Assembly: GCA_021234155.1 (NCBI GenBank)
Contig: JAJEKV010000030.1
Coordinates: forward strand, 4,698,050 to 4,762,049
Length of the DNA stretch: 64,000 nt
From: Isoetes taiwanensis
Lineage: Eukaryota; Streptophyta; Lycopodiopsida; Isoetales; Isoetaceae
Reading direction: 5' to 3'
The translations under genes and the position numbers were made by a program. Position 1 is the stretch's first letter. The number at the start of each line of letters is the position of its first letter. Of the stretch, positions 46,320-55,665 are shown one piece after another. A model generated the notes under the pieces. That model had not been told where the DNA came from. It saw only the letters and a list, made by a program, of their open reading frames with translations, and made no database searches.

Positions 46320-47010
46320 ATTATGTCTTTGAGGAAGGCGACAAGAAAGGGGAGGGGTGCAGGAGCTCATGTCCCCATTCTGGCTGTTGGTGCGATGCCT
46401 GCCATATCTGCTAGTGCACAGACACATCCTATCTGGCCTGTTGCTGCCATGCCTGGCACATCTAGCTCTGGGCAGACCCAAGAGCCTCCTGCCATGCCCA
46501 ATTCCCAATTGACGTGTCTGTCACATTAGGTCTGTTAGGCCAAGGACGTGCCCCTTAGTTTCTATGAAATTTTATCATCCTTTTGTGATAGAAGATGCAT
46601 AACAGGGGCTATTGCCTTGGAGAGGGACTCGTCTGCAGATCACTTACATGTCCAGAGTGTTTTGAGAGCACGTTATAAAACTCCTGAGGCAATCAATGAA
46701 ACTATCAAGAGAGACTTCAACTGGCCATGTAAGCCAGCTGGTGTTGTTTTGGTCTGTAAGGTGCTTAAGAATAGAGGCTCCACTGCTTTGAAGGGATGGT
46801 GGGCTACTTTATGAAGGATATCGGAAAGGTGCATTATTCATGTCATCTGCATAATGTAACTGATTCCATGATAGAAAAGGGTAAGGACCTCTACTTGCCA
46901 TAGGGTGCTGGAGATACCAAGGGCCTCTGTGTTCTTGACAATCACAACCTCTTGAATAAGGTAGCGACAAGTATACTCTGTCCAGCAGCTGGATAATCCC
47001 CTCTAACACA
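46320..47010 (+). pseudogene. HUH-Y1 endonuclease relic, Replitron-like
   Basis: A short frame reads GAIALERDSSADHLHVQ, where HLH is a classical HUH metal-binding motif on a strand preceded by a conserved ALER. After a one-base frame change near 46793 the next block is MVGYFMKDIGKVHY, which supplies a Y-x-x-K nucleophile motif. Then come LHNVTDSMIEKGKDLYLP, a TAG, and GAGDTKGLCVLDNHNLLNK. The layout of HUH, about 55 residues, then Y-x-x-K is that of single-tyrosine Rep proteins. It is unlike the two-tyrosine Helitron Rep at 40-43 kb. From memory it resembles Rep proteins of Replitrons described from green algae and some plants; that family name is inference. The 5' part (46320-46540) is Ala/Pro-rich and uncertain. 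Confidence 0.6.
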
Positions 47011-47631
47011 GCCCACGTCAATGACAAGGTCCGTGCAGCCTAGAGAATCCTCCTCAATCCTGCTCGTTGCATGCCATCAGATATCCGAACAATCCTACAT
47101 GGCCTGCCAGCTGGCTATGTGCCAGTTGAGAGAAATGGGCCTAGCAGACGGAGGTACTGGGATGACTCGGTCCCTGCGGATTGCTGATGAGTCTGATGAG
47201 AGCCAATTGACGATTGGAGAACAAAATAGTGATCATCAACTATTAGAAATTGTCCATTTGATCCCCATTCGTTGCATATTATATTATTATATAAAAGGCC
47301 CTTGAGCTAAACAGAATAAAGTCCCAGAAGTGCAACATGTAGGCATCTATAAATCAACTTCAACTTCGCCAACCAAGGATAAGTTTTTGCACCATCTACC
47401 GCACAAGTTTTCGATGGACTTTTCTGGTAAATTAGGGAATAATGATATCCTCCTTTTGTTATACAAGTGAGAGAATGATTGAGTGATTCAACCTCTTATT
47501 CACCACTTTCCATTGTAAAAATACAAGAATATATCAAAATATGAAGAGATAGACGGTCACTAATTGAATCTTCTTCTACCCTTGGGACTAAGCTATTAGA
47601 ATTCACATCATGTGATATGACTGAAGGAGTT
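47011..47631. other. No recognisable gene
   Basis: Spacer between the HUH relic and the end of the first PPR gene. Nothing is assigned. Confidence 0.4.
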
Positions 47632-49371
47632 TTATTCTGCCACAATGCCTTCACTAGCATGAGCAAAAATATTAGATACCAAAACATAAGATGATGGGTT
47701 TTCTGGATCCAATTCTAGAATAAGGTTTGCTGTACGTTTTAGAAGTTCATCACTATAAGACTTCCAGTGTGATCCAATTAAGGCTTTCCATGACATGGTT
47801 TCAGGTTGGAAAGGCATGTTGCAAATCAGATTTTCAGCCTCCTGTAGTAACTCTATTCTCCTCAACAGATCAACTATGCAGTTAAAATGCTGCAATGTTG
47901 GTGTTATCTTGTAAACTCCGCTGATGGCAGTAAAGAAATGGCAGCCTTCCCTCAACATACCAGCATGGCCACATGCTGACAGAAGGCTGTTAAAAGTCAC
48001 TTCATTGGGCCTTAAGCTGTCCAAGTTCATCATCTGTTCAATGACTTCGATAGCCTTCTTGGCATCCCCATGATTTGCATAAGCTGCAAGCATGCCATTC
48101 CATGATATAACATTTTTCTGCACCATCGTTTCAAATAATGCCAGTGCTTCATCTATGCTCCCACACTTAGCATACATGTTTATGAGAGAATTATGCACAG
48201 ACGTAAATGAATAGTATCTACTATTTCTGACGTGTCTGTGTATCCACTTACCTTTTGAAAGGGCTGCATTTGAGGTGCATGCATCAAGAATACTAATAAA
48301 TGTTATCTCGTTAGGCATGACATCAGCGTTCTGCATTAGCTCAAAAAATTGAAGCGCCTCATTTAGCTGACCTTGTTGAGCATAACCTGATATCATAGCA
48401 TTCCATGAGACAACATCTTTTTCAGGCATTTTTTGGAACATCTGAAATGCATTCTCCATCTGTCCATGTTGGACATAACCTGTAATCATGGCATTCCAAG
48501 ATAAGACATCCCTCTGAGGCATTTGTTGAAGGAAATATAGGGCCTCTTTTAAATGTCCATGCTGTGAATATGCTGTGATCATGGTATTCCAGGACACTCG
48601 ATCACGCTGAGGACTTAGTAAAAAGAACTGAAAGGCATCTGGTAGCAAATTGTGCTGTGCATAAGCTGATATCATTGAATTCCAAGAGACTTGATTCTTC
48701 TGAGGCATATGTTGAAAACAAATCTCGGCCTCCCTAAGGTGCCTATATTCTGAGTAGCCGGCAATCATAGCATTCCATGAAATAACATCCCTTTGAGGCA
48801 TTTGTTGAAACAAGTGAAGGGCTTCTTGGAGATCGCCTTGCATTGCATATGCAGAAACCATAGTATTCCATGAGACCACGCTTTTCCTTGGCATTTGTTC
48901 AAAGAGTTCCCTGGCCAACTGAATCAGTCCATGACTGATGTAAGATTTTATCATAATATTCCAGGAAACACAATTTGGGCAGCGCATCTTGTCAAATACA
49001 GCCCTGGCATCGTGAAGTGCCCCGCATTTTCCATACATGTTAATAATACAATTACACATATATCTGTTTTCCAAATCATAATCAATAATGTACTTATGAA
49101 TGCGCTTGCCTTGACATAAATCCTTTGCTCTGATGCATTTCTGAAGAAGGAAAACGATGCTTGATATGCCCAAGATCCCTTCGTCCTTCTTTCTAAGAGT
49201 TCCCCCATCTGGAAGTCCTATCTGGCTAGGTACTGCCTGGGACTCTGTCACAAATTTCCCATGCCAGATCTGTGAGGTTCTATTGTTTCCTTCCACGAGG
49301 TAACTACTGTGAAAGGGAGATGGTGTTAGTCCACAAATATTAGTATGAGGACGAGAAATGTGGTTGCTCAT
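47632..49371 (-). CDS. PLS-class PPR protein 1, C-terminally short
   Basis: Pentatricopeptide repeat proteins bind organelle RNA base by base and recruit editing or processing activities. This single-exon, 579-residue protein starts with P1-L1 motifs (KGRIHK-type region near residue 95, YMCNCIINMYGKCGALHDA). It then has about seven consecutive 31-residue S motifs (VVSWNTMVSAYAMQGDLQEA and relatives). A P2-L2-S2 block and an E1-type end finish at SYVLVSNIFAHASEG. The chain stops early in E1, without E2, E+ or DYW. Fifth residues of the S motifs are Asn, with Asp, Asn or Ser at the last position, predicting pyrimidine targets under the PPR code (inference). A mitochondrial or plastid address is not obvious. 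It lies divergent to PPR 2. Confidence 0.8.
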   Translation of the reverse strand: MSNHISRPHTNICGLTPSPFHSSYLVEGNNRTSQIWHGKFVTESQAVPSQIGLPDGGTLRKKDEGILGISSIVFLLQKCIRAKDLCQGKRIHKYIIDYDLENRYMCNCIINMYGKCGALHDARAVFDKMRCPNCVSWNIMIKSYISHGLIQLARELFEQMPRKSVVSWNTMVSAYAMQGDLQEALHLFQQMPQRDVISWNAMIAGYSEYRHLREAEICFQHMPQKNQVSWNSMISAYAQHNLLPDAFQFFLLSPQRDRVSWNTMITAYSQHGHLKEALYFLQQMPQRDVLSWNAMITGYVQHGQMENAFQMFQKMPEKDVVSWNAMISGYAQQGQLNEALQFFELMQNADVMPNEITFISILDACTSNAALSKGKWIHRHVRNSRYYSFTSVHNSLINMYAKCGSIDEALALFETMVQKNVISWNGMLAAYANHGDAKKAIEVIEQMMNLDSLRPNEVTFNSLLSACGHAGMLREGCHFFTAISGVYKITPTLQHFNCIVDLLRRIELLQEAENLICNMPFQPETMSWKALIGSHWKSYSDELLKRTANLILELDPENPSSYVLVSNIFAHASEGIVAE

Positions 49372-49402
49372 GCCGGAGCCATATCCTAGAAATATTTAAC
49401 GT

Positions 49403-49728
49403 TTATCCATCAATCATTCATCTCACCAGTAATCGCTTTCTCTTCTGCTTCAACCGCTTACCTATTTTTCCAATAGGTAATTAATGCTTACTCTACATTC
49501 GTTTCCACACTCTACTTTCTGGTTCTACTTCTTACTTTCTGCATGCATGCAAACACCCTAACTGCCTCTACCACTGGGTTCTCATGGTTTTTCTCAAGGG
49601 AAGTCGCCAATTTTCAAACTAATACGTCCTCTTAAACGTCTCCTCAAATCTGGGCCCTTCTTTTGGTACAAACGGTCCATATTCCTTTCTCACCTCCTCC
49701 ACACCTAGGGTTGGCCCATCGGGCAACC
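49403..49728 (+). repeat. Dispersed 310-bp repeat, copy 2
   Basis: It matches 32933-33243 in the same orientation, with small indels. It begins about 30 bp upstream of the PPR 1 start codon, so it forms the proximal promoter or 5' leader of that gene. It ends in the hairpin GGGTTGGCCCATCGGGCAAC. Confidence 0.65.
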
Positions 49729-50530
49729 CAAAAATATTTAGCACAGAAGGTGTTCTACAAGTTGCAGCTGAAAAGCATGTTAAGCATGTTCTTCAATTCA
49801 GCACTGATTATCCAATCCGCATATGGAACATTACATTAATAAGGAAATAACCACCTGCACATACCATTTTTTTATTTGTTAGTCCTCCACATGCTGGCCA
49901 GGATTTTGCGCTTCCATCCTCAACGGTGTCAAAATATGGTAGATTACACATGCTAACATAAAAATGCTCTTCTTTTTTGAATTACTCCACAAAATATATG
50001 AGCTGGATCTATCTTCTTAAGAGTTTTGCATATTCCTGTGGTTTTTGTGGCTGCCCTGCCTTTTGCAGACTCCTGAACTTGGTTTAACCCTGTTTTCTTA
50101 ATGTCAGGAAATCTTCAAGATATGTGCATTAGGTTCCTGATGCTGAGGGTTTGTTTCTGCTATTTAGTCTAACTTTTGAGGATGCATCAGAACCCTGCAT
50201 TTCTAATCCCAGCGACATTTGCAGACATGGAAATTTTTTCCTGCTGCATCTTCTTGTTTTACAGTTCAATCTGAGCATGGCTGTTATTGATGTATATTAG
50301 ATTTTGAACATGAGGGTTTTCTTGAAGTTTCTGAACCAACAACTATACTCACAGTCTGAACACTTTACCATGGAGCACAAAGCATCCAACCATTTAAGGA
50401 CCTTAGCGTATGTTTCCACGACGCAGACCCGACTTCAAAATTGCTGGTCGAGTCAGATCCGGGAGTTCCCACGCGAGTTCAGCATGAAAAGAATGAGAGT
50501 GTTTTTTTTATTGTAAATTGTTTTTGAACA
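49729..50530. other. No recognisable gene
   Basis: Intergenic sequence between PPR 1 and tRNA-Ile without identifiable features. Confidence 0.4.
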
Positions 50531-50534
50531 ACTT

Positions 50535-50608
50535 GGCCTATTAGCTCAGTTGGTTAGAGCGTCGTGCTAATAACGCGAAGGTCGCAGGTTCGACACCTGC
50601 ATAGGCCA
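50535..50608 (+). tRNA. trnI-AAU: tRNA-Ile(AAU)
   Basis: A complete cloverleaf. The acceptor stem GGCCTAT pairs perfectly with ATAGGCC, the D-arm is AGCTCAGTTGGTTAGAGC, the anticodon loop is CTAATAA with anticodon AAT, and the T-arm is GCAGG-TTCGACA-CCTGC. There is no intron, and CCA is not encoded. A T6 run at about 50619 should stop RNA polymerase III. The A and B boxes are intact, so it is probably active. It supplies cytosolic isoleucine tRNA. Confidence 0.95.
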
Positions 50609-50721
50609 CATAGCAATTTATTTTTTGTATAGGAATTTTAGCTTCACATTCTACATATTTTAATTCGGTGAATAGAATTTGGCCATAGTTTGTTCTTTTT
50701 ATGTGAAGGGCTAGATAACAG

Positions 50722-50803
50722 CCTCTCCAGGGGCCGTTATGGGGCGAGGAAGCTGCAAGGCGCACCTCCGCAGCGGTCTCGCCCCATAACGGCCCCCGAG
50801 AGG
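50722..50803. repeat. Foldback element 2
   Basis: Arms of 26-27 bp (50722-50748 and 50778-50803) are inverted copies with two mismatches around GGGGCCGTTATGGGGCGAG, with a 29-nt loop. Just downstream, TGTTATGGTCATAACAAAA occurs twice (about 50868-50905). It may be a MITE end-to-end hairpin. Confidence 0.6.
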
Positions 50804-51672
50804 TCAAGTATCAGCCTTAACACCCTGGCAACAGATTTTTATTCCGCCACGTGTCTTGTGGAGGCTGTTATGGTCATAACAAAAGGTGTTATGGTCATAA
50901 CAAAACAGGGGAAGATGTTACGGGCCATACATGCCCTCTTGATGCTTGATCGGACGCCTCAGATTCATTCCTAGAATGAAAATCTGGGGACAGGGTGTTA
51001 AGGAGCCATGCTAGTTAGTTTAACCCTAGTAAGGAATATTGAAGAAGTATAGTGTTTTTGTTACTCGTGGTTTGCGTCCAAGCGATTGCAAATTGGAGAA
51101 CAAAGTGGACCTAAGCTAGGGGAATTTTTGTTTCATAGTCTAATTAGGAATGTTCTTTGTTGTTCCTTCATTGCAAAATTGTTGGGCAAAAACTATGTTA
51201 GGAGGTATTTTATGACCATGAACGTTGAGAATATACAAAATAAGAGATTTTTAAGTTCATTCAATTTGTGGGGTCCTTAAATTCCTATTCCTTTTTTTTC
51301 TTCTTCTTCTTCAAATAGACACAATCTCTTCTTTATAGGTCCTTTACTGCTACCAAGTTCCATGCAATGATCTTCATAAAGATGTGGAGATTGGAGAGGG
51401 AGAATAAATGGAGCATTGGTAGAACAATGCATGCCTTTGCTTCTACTCTACATGATCTGTTTATCAGAGGAATCTTAGTCCTAACTATTGTTCCGACTTA
51501 ATGTAATTTAAGTCTCAGAATATTTTAAAAGTGTGATTCTATATTTAACAATCAGAATCTATAACATAATCTTTGTTGCCCAATCAGAGTTGTGGTTCTG
51601 ATACGGCACAGAAATAAGCTTACGTGGCACTGTATATGGGATAAGCCTCCAGAGCTCGTTGCTTTGGCAAAA
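50804..51672. other. Intergenic, upstream of PPR 2
   Basis: It contains the duplicated GTTATGGTCATAAC palindrome, then AT-rich sequence. It presumably holds the promoter of PPR 2, but no element can be fixed. Confidence 0.4.
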
Positions 51673-53247
51673 ATGGCCGATCTGATCAGCGTTAAGCTGA
51701 GGAATCTGCAACACCACGGTTGCCACAGAACTCGTTTTTGTCCCGACTATGACGATGGTAAGCTTCTGGAACTAGTCCCTTTTACATATTTGAGAAATGA
51801 ATTTTTGTTCAGATGGGCATTTTTCAGCAATGTAAATCATCCAGTGATCACGAGAGTCTTAAATAGAAGAAATTCATTCTTGACCACAGCATACTCTGGT
51901 CGTGGTAGTGTAGGAAGTCCCAGGGACAATTTAGGTATAAACAGCATTGCCAATATCCTGAGAAGATGTGGAAATGAAAAGAATTTATTAGAAGGCAAAC
52001 GAATCCATGATGTTATCATCAAGAGAGGGCTGGAGGGTGACAGATTTTTGGGAAATCATCTTATTCTCATGTATTGCAAGTGTGGGAATTTGCAGATAGC
52101 TAGAACAGTGTTTGATAATATGCCTCGCCGAAATACATTCTCCTGGAATATCATGATTGCAGGATATGTGCAACATGGGGACCTGAAGGAAGCCCTGGTG
52201 CTCTTCAAGGAAATGCCTAAGCGGGATGTGGTGTCATGGAATGTTGTCATAACAGGATGTGCACAATATGCATTGATTAGTGAAGCACGCAACCTTTTTG
52301 ACCAAATGCCAGAAAGGAGTGTGGTGTCATGGAATGCCATGATATCTGCCTATGGCCAGCAGGGGAAAATTGCAGAGGCTCTGGAACTTTTTAAACAAAT
52401 GCCTACACGGGATGTAATCTCATGGACTGCCATGGTTGAAGCATATACCCTTCAAGGTAAGATAAATGAAGCTCTTGAGCTCTTTGAGCAAATGCCTCAA
52501 AGGGATGTTATCTCATGGAACACCATACTAGTTGCATATGTACAGAAAGAACAGCTAAATGACGCTCTAGATTTTTTTCACAAAATGCCAGAAAAGGATG
52601 TTGTGTCATGGAATGTGATAATCGCAGGCTTTATACAGCAGGGCCAATTTAAAGAGGCTGTGCAACTATTTGAAGAAATGCCTGAGCAGGATATTATTTC
52701 ATGGAATTCTATGATTGTGGCATACTCAAGGCTAGGACAAATTACAGAAGCCCAGCACTTGTTTAATCAAATGCCAGAAAAAACTGTGACCTCTTGGAAT
52801 ACTATGATCACAGCGTATGCTGAGCAAGGTCATTGCAAGGAGGCACTCAGTATCTTTAAGGGAATGCAGCTTCAAGGAATGCATCCTGACACATCTACTT
52901 TTAACAGTGTCTTATTTGCATGTAACCATGATGGCTTATTAGATGAGGGATGCCTTATATTTCTCTCAATAAGCCAAGGCCATTGCATCAGACCAACAAT
53001 AGAACATTATAGTTCTATTGTCGACCTTCTTGGCAGGTCATGCGAGTTGGATGTCGCCGAGGCTTTTATAAATAACATGGCAATGCAACCTGGTGCATCT
53101 GCATGGACATCTTTGCTTGGTTCTTGTAGACAAGATGTTGCAGCAGAACGAGCAAAGCGTGCTGCCAACCATCTTTTCCAGTTGGACCCAGGAAGTTCTG
53201 CTCCATATGCATTGCTGTCAAACGTATATGCTATGGTTGGTGCATGA
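51673..53247 (+). CDS. PLS-class PPR protein 2, C-terminally short
   Basis: The first ATG in the open frame is at 51673 (MADLISVKLRNLQ), giving 524 residues in a single exon. An N-terminal region of ~90 residues, possibly an organelle-targeting segment, is followed by P1-L1 (LEGKRIHDVIIKRGLEGDRF, HLILMYCKCGNLQIARTVF). Then come eight consecutive S-type motifs of 31 residues (VVSWNVVITGCAQYALISEA and relatives), a P2-L2-S2 block and an E1 segment (APYALLSNVYAMVGA). A one- or two-base indel at 53244-53250 then creates TGA. The next frame continues DVRENEDIAGMLTSLY as an E domain would. It is thus a recently truncated or frame-corrected gene. Most S motifs have Asn at position 5 and Asp at the last position, predicting U-rich targets (inference). 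Confidence 0.8.
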   Translation: MADLISVKLRNLQHHGCHRTRFCPDYDDGKLLELVPFTYLRNEFLFRWAFFSNVNHPVITRVLNRRNSFLTTAYSGRGSVGSPRDNLGINSIANILRRCGNEKNLLEGKRIHDVIIKRGLEGDRFLGNHLILMYCKCGNLQIARTVFDNMPRRNTFSWNIMIAGYVQHGDLKEALVLFKEMPKRDVVSWNVVITGCAQYALISEARNLFDQMPERSVVSWNAMISAYGQQGKIAEALELFKQMPTRDVISWTAMVEAYTLQGKINEALELFEQMPQRDVISWNTILVAYVQKEQLNDALDFFHKMPEKDVVSWNVIIAGFIQQGQFKEAVQLFEEMPEQDIISWNSMIVAYSRLGQITEAQHLFNQMPEKTVTSWNTMITAYAEQGHCKEALSIFKGMQLQGMHPDTSTFNSVLFACNHDGLLDEGCLIFLSISQGHCIRPTIEHYSSIVDLLGRSCELDVAEAFINNMAMQPGASAWTSLLGSCRQDVAAERAKRAANHLFQLDPGSSAPYALLSNVYAMVGA

Positions 53248-53881
53248 TGTAAGGGAAAATGAAGACATAGCAGGCATGTTGACTTCACTATACAAATTCA
53301 CAACAAAGACAGAAGGCCACCCATTTGTGGCCTGATCAATCCACAAATGCTCATATAAAGAAAGAATAGTAGTCCAATGCATCAGGTTGAAGGTTGCATA
53401 TATGTTAATTGCTGCTAATTTACTTCAGTCCGGTGGAGGAAAACGTGACCATAATCCCGTTGGACGTTTGTTTCAATTGGCTAACAAGCAACTAGAATTT
53501 GGAGGAACAACAAGAGAAAAGTTGTAGTGAGATGTGGGAAAATTTTGGATCAATTTGGATCTGGGATGTTTGAGAAAATTGGGTTCAAAATTGCAAGAAA
53601 ATTTGGCCAGTGCATTTCCCTGAGACAAAAGAAAAGGTCTGCATTCTTACTGAACATATTTGGATGGTTTTTGAAATTACTATCAAAGAAAAGTTGTAGG
53701 ATTATGTGAAAAAACTTGGCCTGATCTAGGACTGAGATGATGGAGAAAAACGAGTTCAAAATGGATCAAGAATTCTGTCGACGAACTTCCACACAAAACT
53801 AGCAAGCGGTTTTTTGGGTGTTGAGCTTCATAAGAGCCTTTTTGCATGATTTTCAACTGTCACAAATCTGAATAGGCCTAA

Positions 53882-53951
53882 GATCGTTTGTAAGATCAAT
53901 AATTCCAACTCTTTTGGATCGTTTGTAAGATCAATAATTCCAACTCTTTTG
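53882..53951 (+). repeat. 35-bp tandem duplication
   Basis: GATCGTTTGTAAGATCAATA and following bases occur twice in a row with a 35-bp period and no visible difference, so the duplication is recent. Confidence 0.85.
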
Positions 53952-54150
53952 GGCACTTCTATTAAAGATAATATGTATACAATTAGCCCTTGATGCCACA
54001 GCGGGAGGAGAATAGATCCAAACCCCACTCCGTCAATTCTTGGTGCTTTGCCTCTTCAACTACAACTTCTCGACCACGTTCCAAGTGCAAATGACAAAAA
54101 CACAATAACCTGGCAGCACACAGGGTTTACGTTTCGGCAACGTAGTTGTT

Positions 54151-54222
54151 TTCATAGATAACTAGGTGCACCATTTCTGAATATTCATGGATAACTAGGT
54201 GCACCATTTCTGAATATTCATG
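54151..54222 (+). repeat. 33-bp tandem duplication
   Basis: GATAACTAGGTGCACCATTT and following bases are repeated with a 33-bp period, nearly identical. Confidence 0.85.
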
Positions 54223-54980
54223 CAGAGCCATAGCAACTAAAATAACAGAGTTTGGATCTATGGCCCCCATCAGAGGAATCAGTCATCCTCTCAGCTTCTT
54301 CTGAATTGCCGTCATTTTCAAAATGCCTCGCAGCCCCCTTATCTTTTGCAACCATGTCATCTCCAGAATCCCCTAGCATCTAAACCTCCTTTACCATATT
54401 TTCGGCCCCTTTACCATATTTCCGGCCTGCATGAAAATCATCTCCAGAATCCCCTATGCCAGCATCGGAACCTCCATTGCCCTGTTCTCGACTGTCTTCT
54501 GCATCGGAATCTTTTTTGCCTTGCTTTCGGCCCTCTTCTACTGCTCTGTCACCATCAGATCTCACTTTCCTCCTTTTAGACCACGACGTTTTATTGTTCC
54601 CACCATGCTGTTCCCTATCTTTTTCCTTCAAGTTGCCTTTTCTTGTCGCCCTATTAGCGCCCATTAGAGAGAGAGATGTTTATTATGTCTTGTTGAGGCC
54701 TAGCAGGCCTATAAGACAGAATAAAGTAGTTTCCACCGGCATCATCGGTGGAGGTACTACTCTCACTCTCCAAATGTGTATCACTAAAATAATCACTAAC
54801 AGTTTTCACTCTCTTGGAGTGTCTCTCTCGATGCTCAATCACATCAGATACACAATAACATATTTTCTTCGTAGGGAGCTCAAACAACTCTACCAAGGAT
54901 GATGCATGTATGTCATACTTACCTCTGATATCCTCATAGAATGAACACCATAGCAGTGTGTGACACTCATCTTCACCATA

Positions 54981-54982
<2 letters not shown>

Positions 54983-55062
<80 letters not shown>
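54983..55062. repeat. (AG)40 microsatellite
   Basis: Forty uninterrupted AG dinucleotides, 80 bp long. The lack of interruptions implies recent length instability. Confidence 0.98.
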
Positions 55063-55066
<4 letters not shown>

Positions 55067-55209
55067 AGCTTTGGTGGCATGTTGGAGCCCACGTGGCATG
55101 TTACAGTAGGAGTGGCATGTTTGAGCCAATTAGGTGGCATGGCGGATCCTAGGAGTACAATATTTGAACCATAAAAAATAACATATGAAATCAATTAAAC
55201 CATTGAATT

Positions 55210-55665
55210 AGAAATGGCATTTTTAGGCCATTAATGTTTGAATTGGAATGTTGGAGCCACCTTGGCATGTTGGAGTCCATGTGACATGGTTGAGCCACCT
55301 TGGCATATTGGAGCCTAGGTGGCATGTTTGAGCACCTTGGCATATTGGTGTCTAGGTGGCGTGTTTGAGCCACCTTCACATATTGGAGCCCATGTGGCAT
55401 GGTTGAGCCATCTTGGCATGTTGGAGCCTAGGTGGCATGTTGAGCCACCTTGGCATGTTGGAGCATAGGTGGCGCTGTTTGAGCCACCTTGGCATGCTGG
55501 AGCCCATGTGGCATGTGTGGAGCCAAATGCTAGATCTTAGGGGCACAACATTAATCAATTAAAACCTTAAAAAACATTCCATTAGAAATGGCATTTTTAG
55601 GCCTTTAATGTTTGAATTGGAATGTTGGAGTTACCTTGGCATGTTGGGGCCTAGGTGTCGTGTTT
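55210..55665. repeat. 38-bp minisatellite with a repeated flank
   Basis: About seven copies of a 38-bp unit (TTGGCATGTTGGAGCCCATG plus 18 bp ending TTGAGCCACC) lie at 55262-55524, with a few substitutions and one-base indels. The ~60-bp segment preceding the array (55210-55272) recurs after it at 55584-55645 (AATGTTTGAATTGGAATGTT). The block therefore has a higher-order arrangement. Looser copies of the GGTGGCATG motif extend back to 55070. Confidence 0.85.

Larger units (their letters stand above)
53340..54982. other. Intergenic with small tandem duplications
   Basis: The gap holds the duplications listed separately and a pair of unrecognised minus-strand frames. One (54380-54664) is highly charged, with Gly, Asp, Lys and Glu dominant. 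The other (54654-54896) includes a Ser/Thr run. They could be exons of one gene, but no domain or splice support was found. Confidence 0.3.

Noticed and set aside
54890-55194. Open frames of alternating Arg-Glu or Ser-Leu over the AG tract
   Set aside because: They are products of the dinucleotide repeat, not genes.
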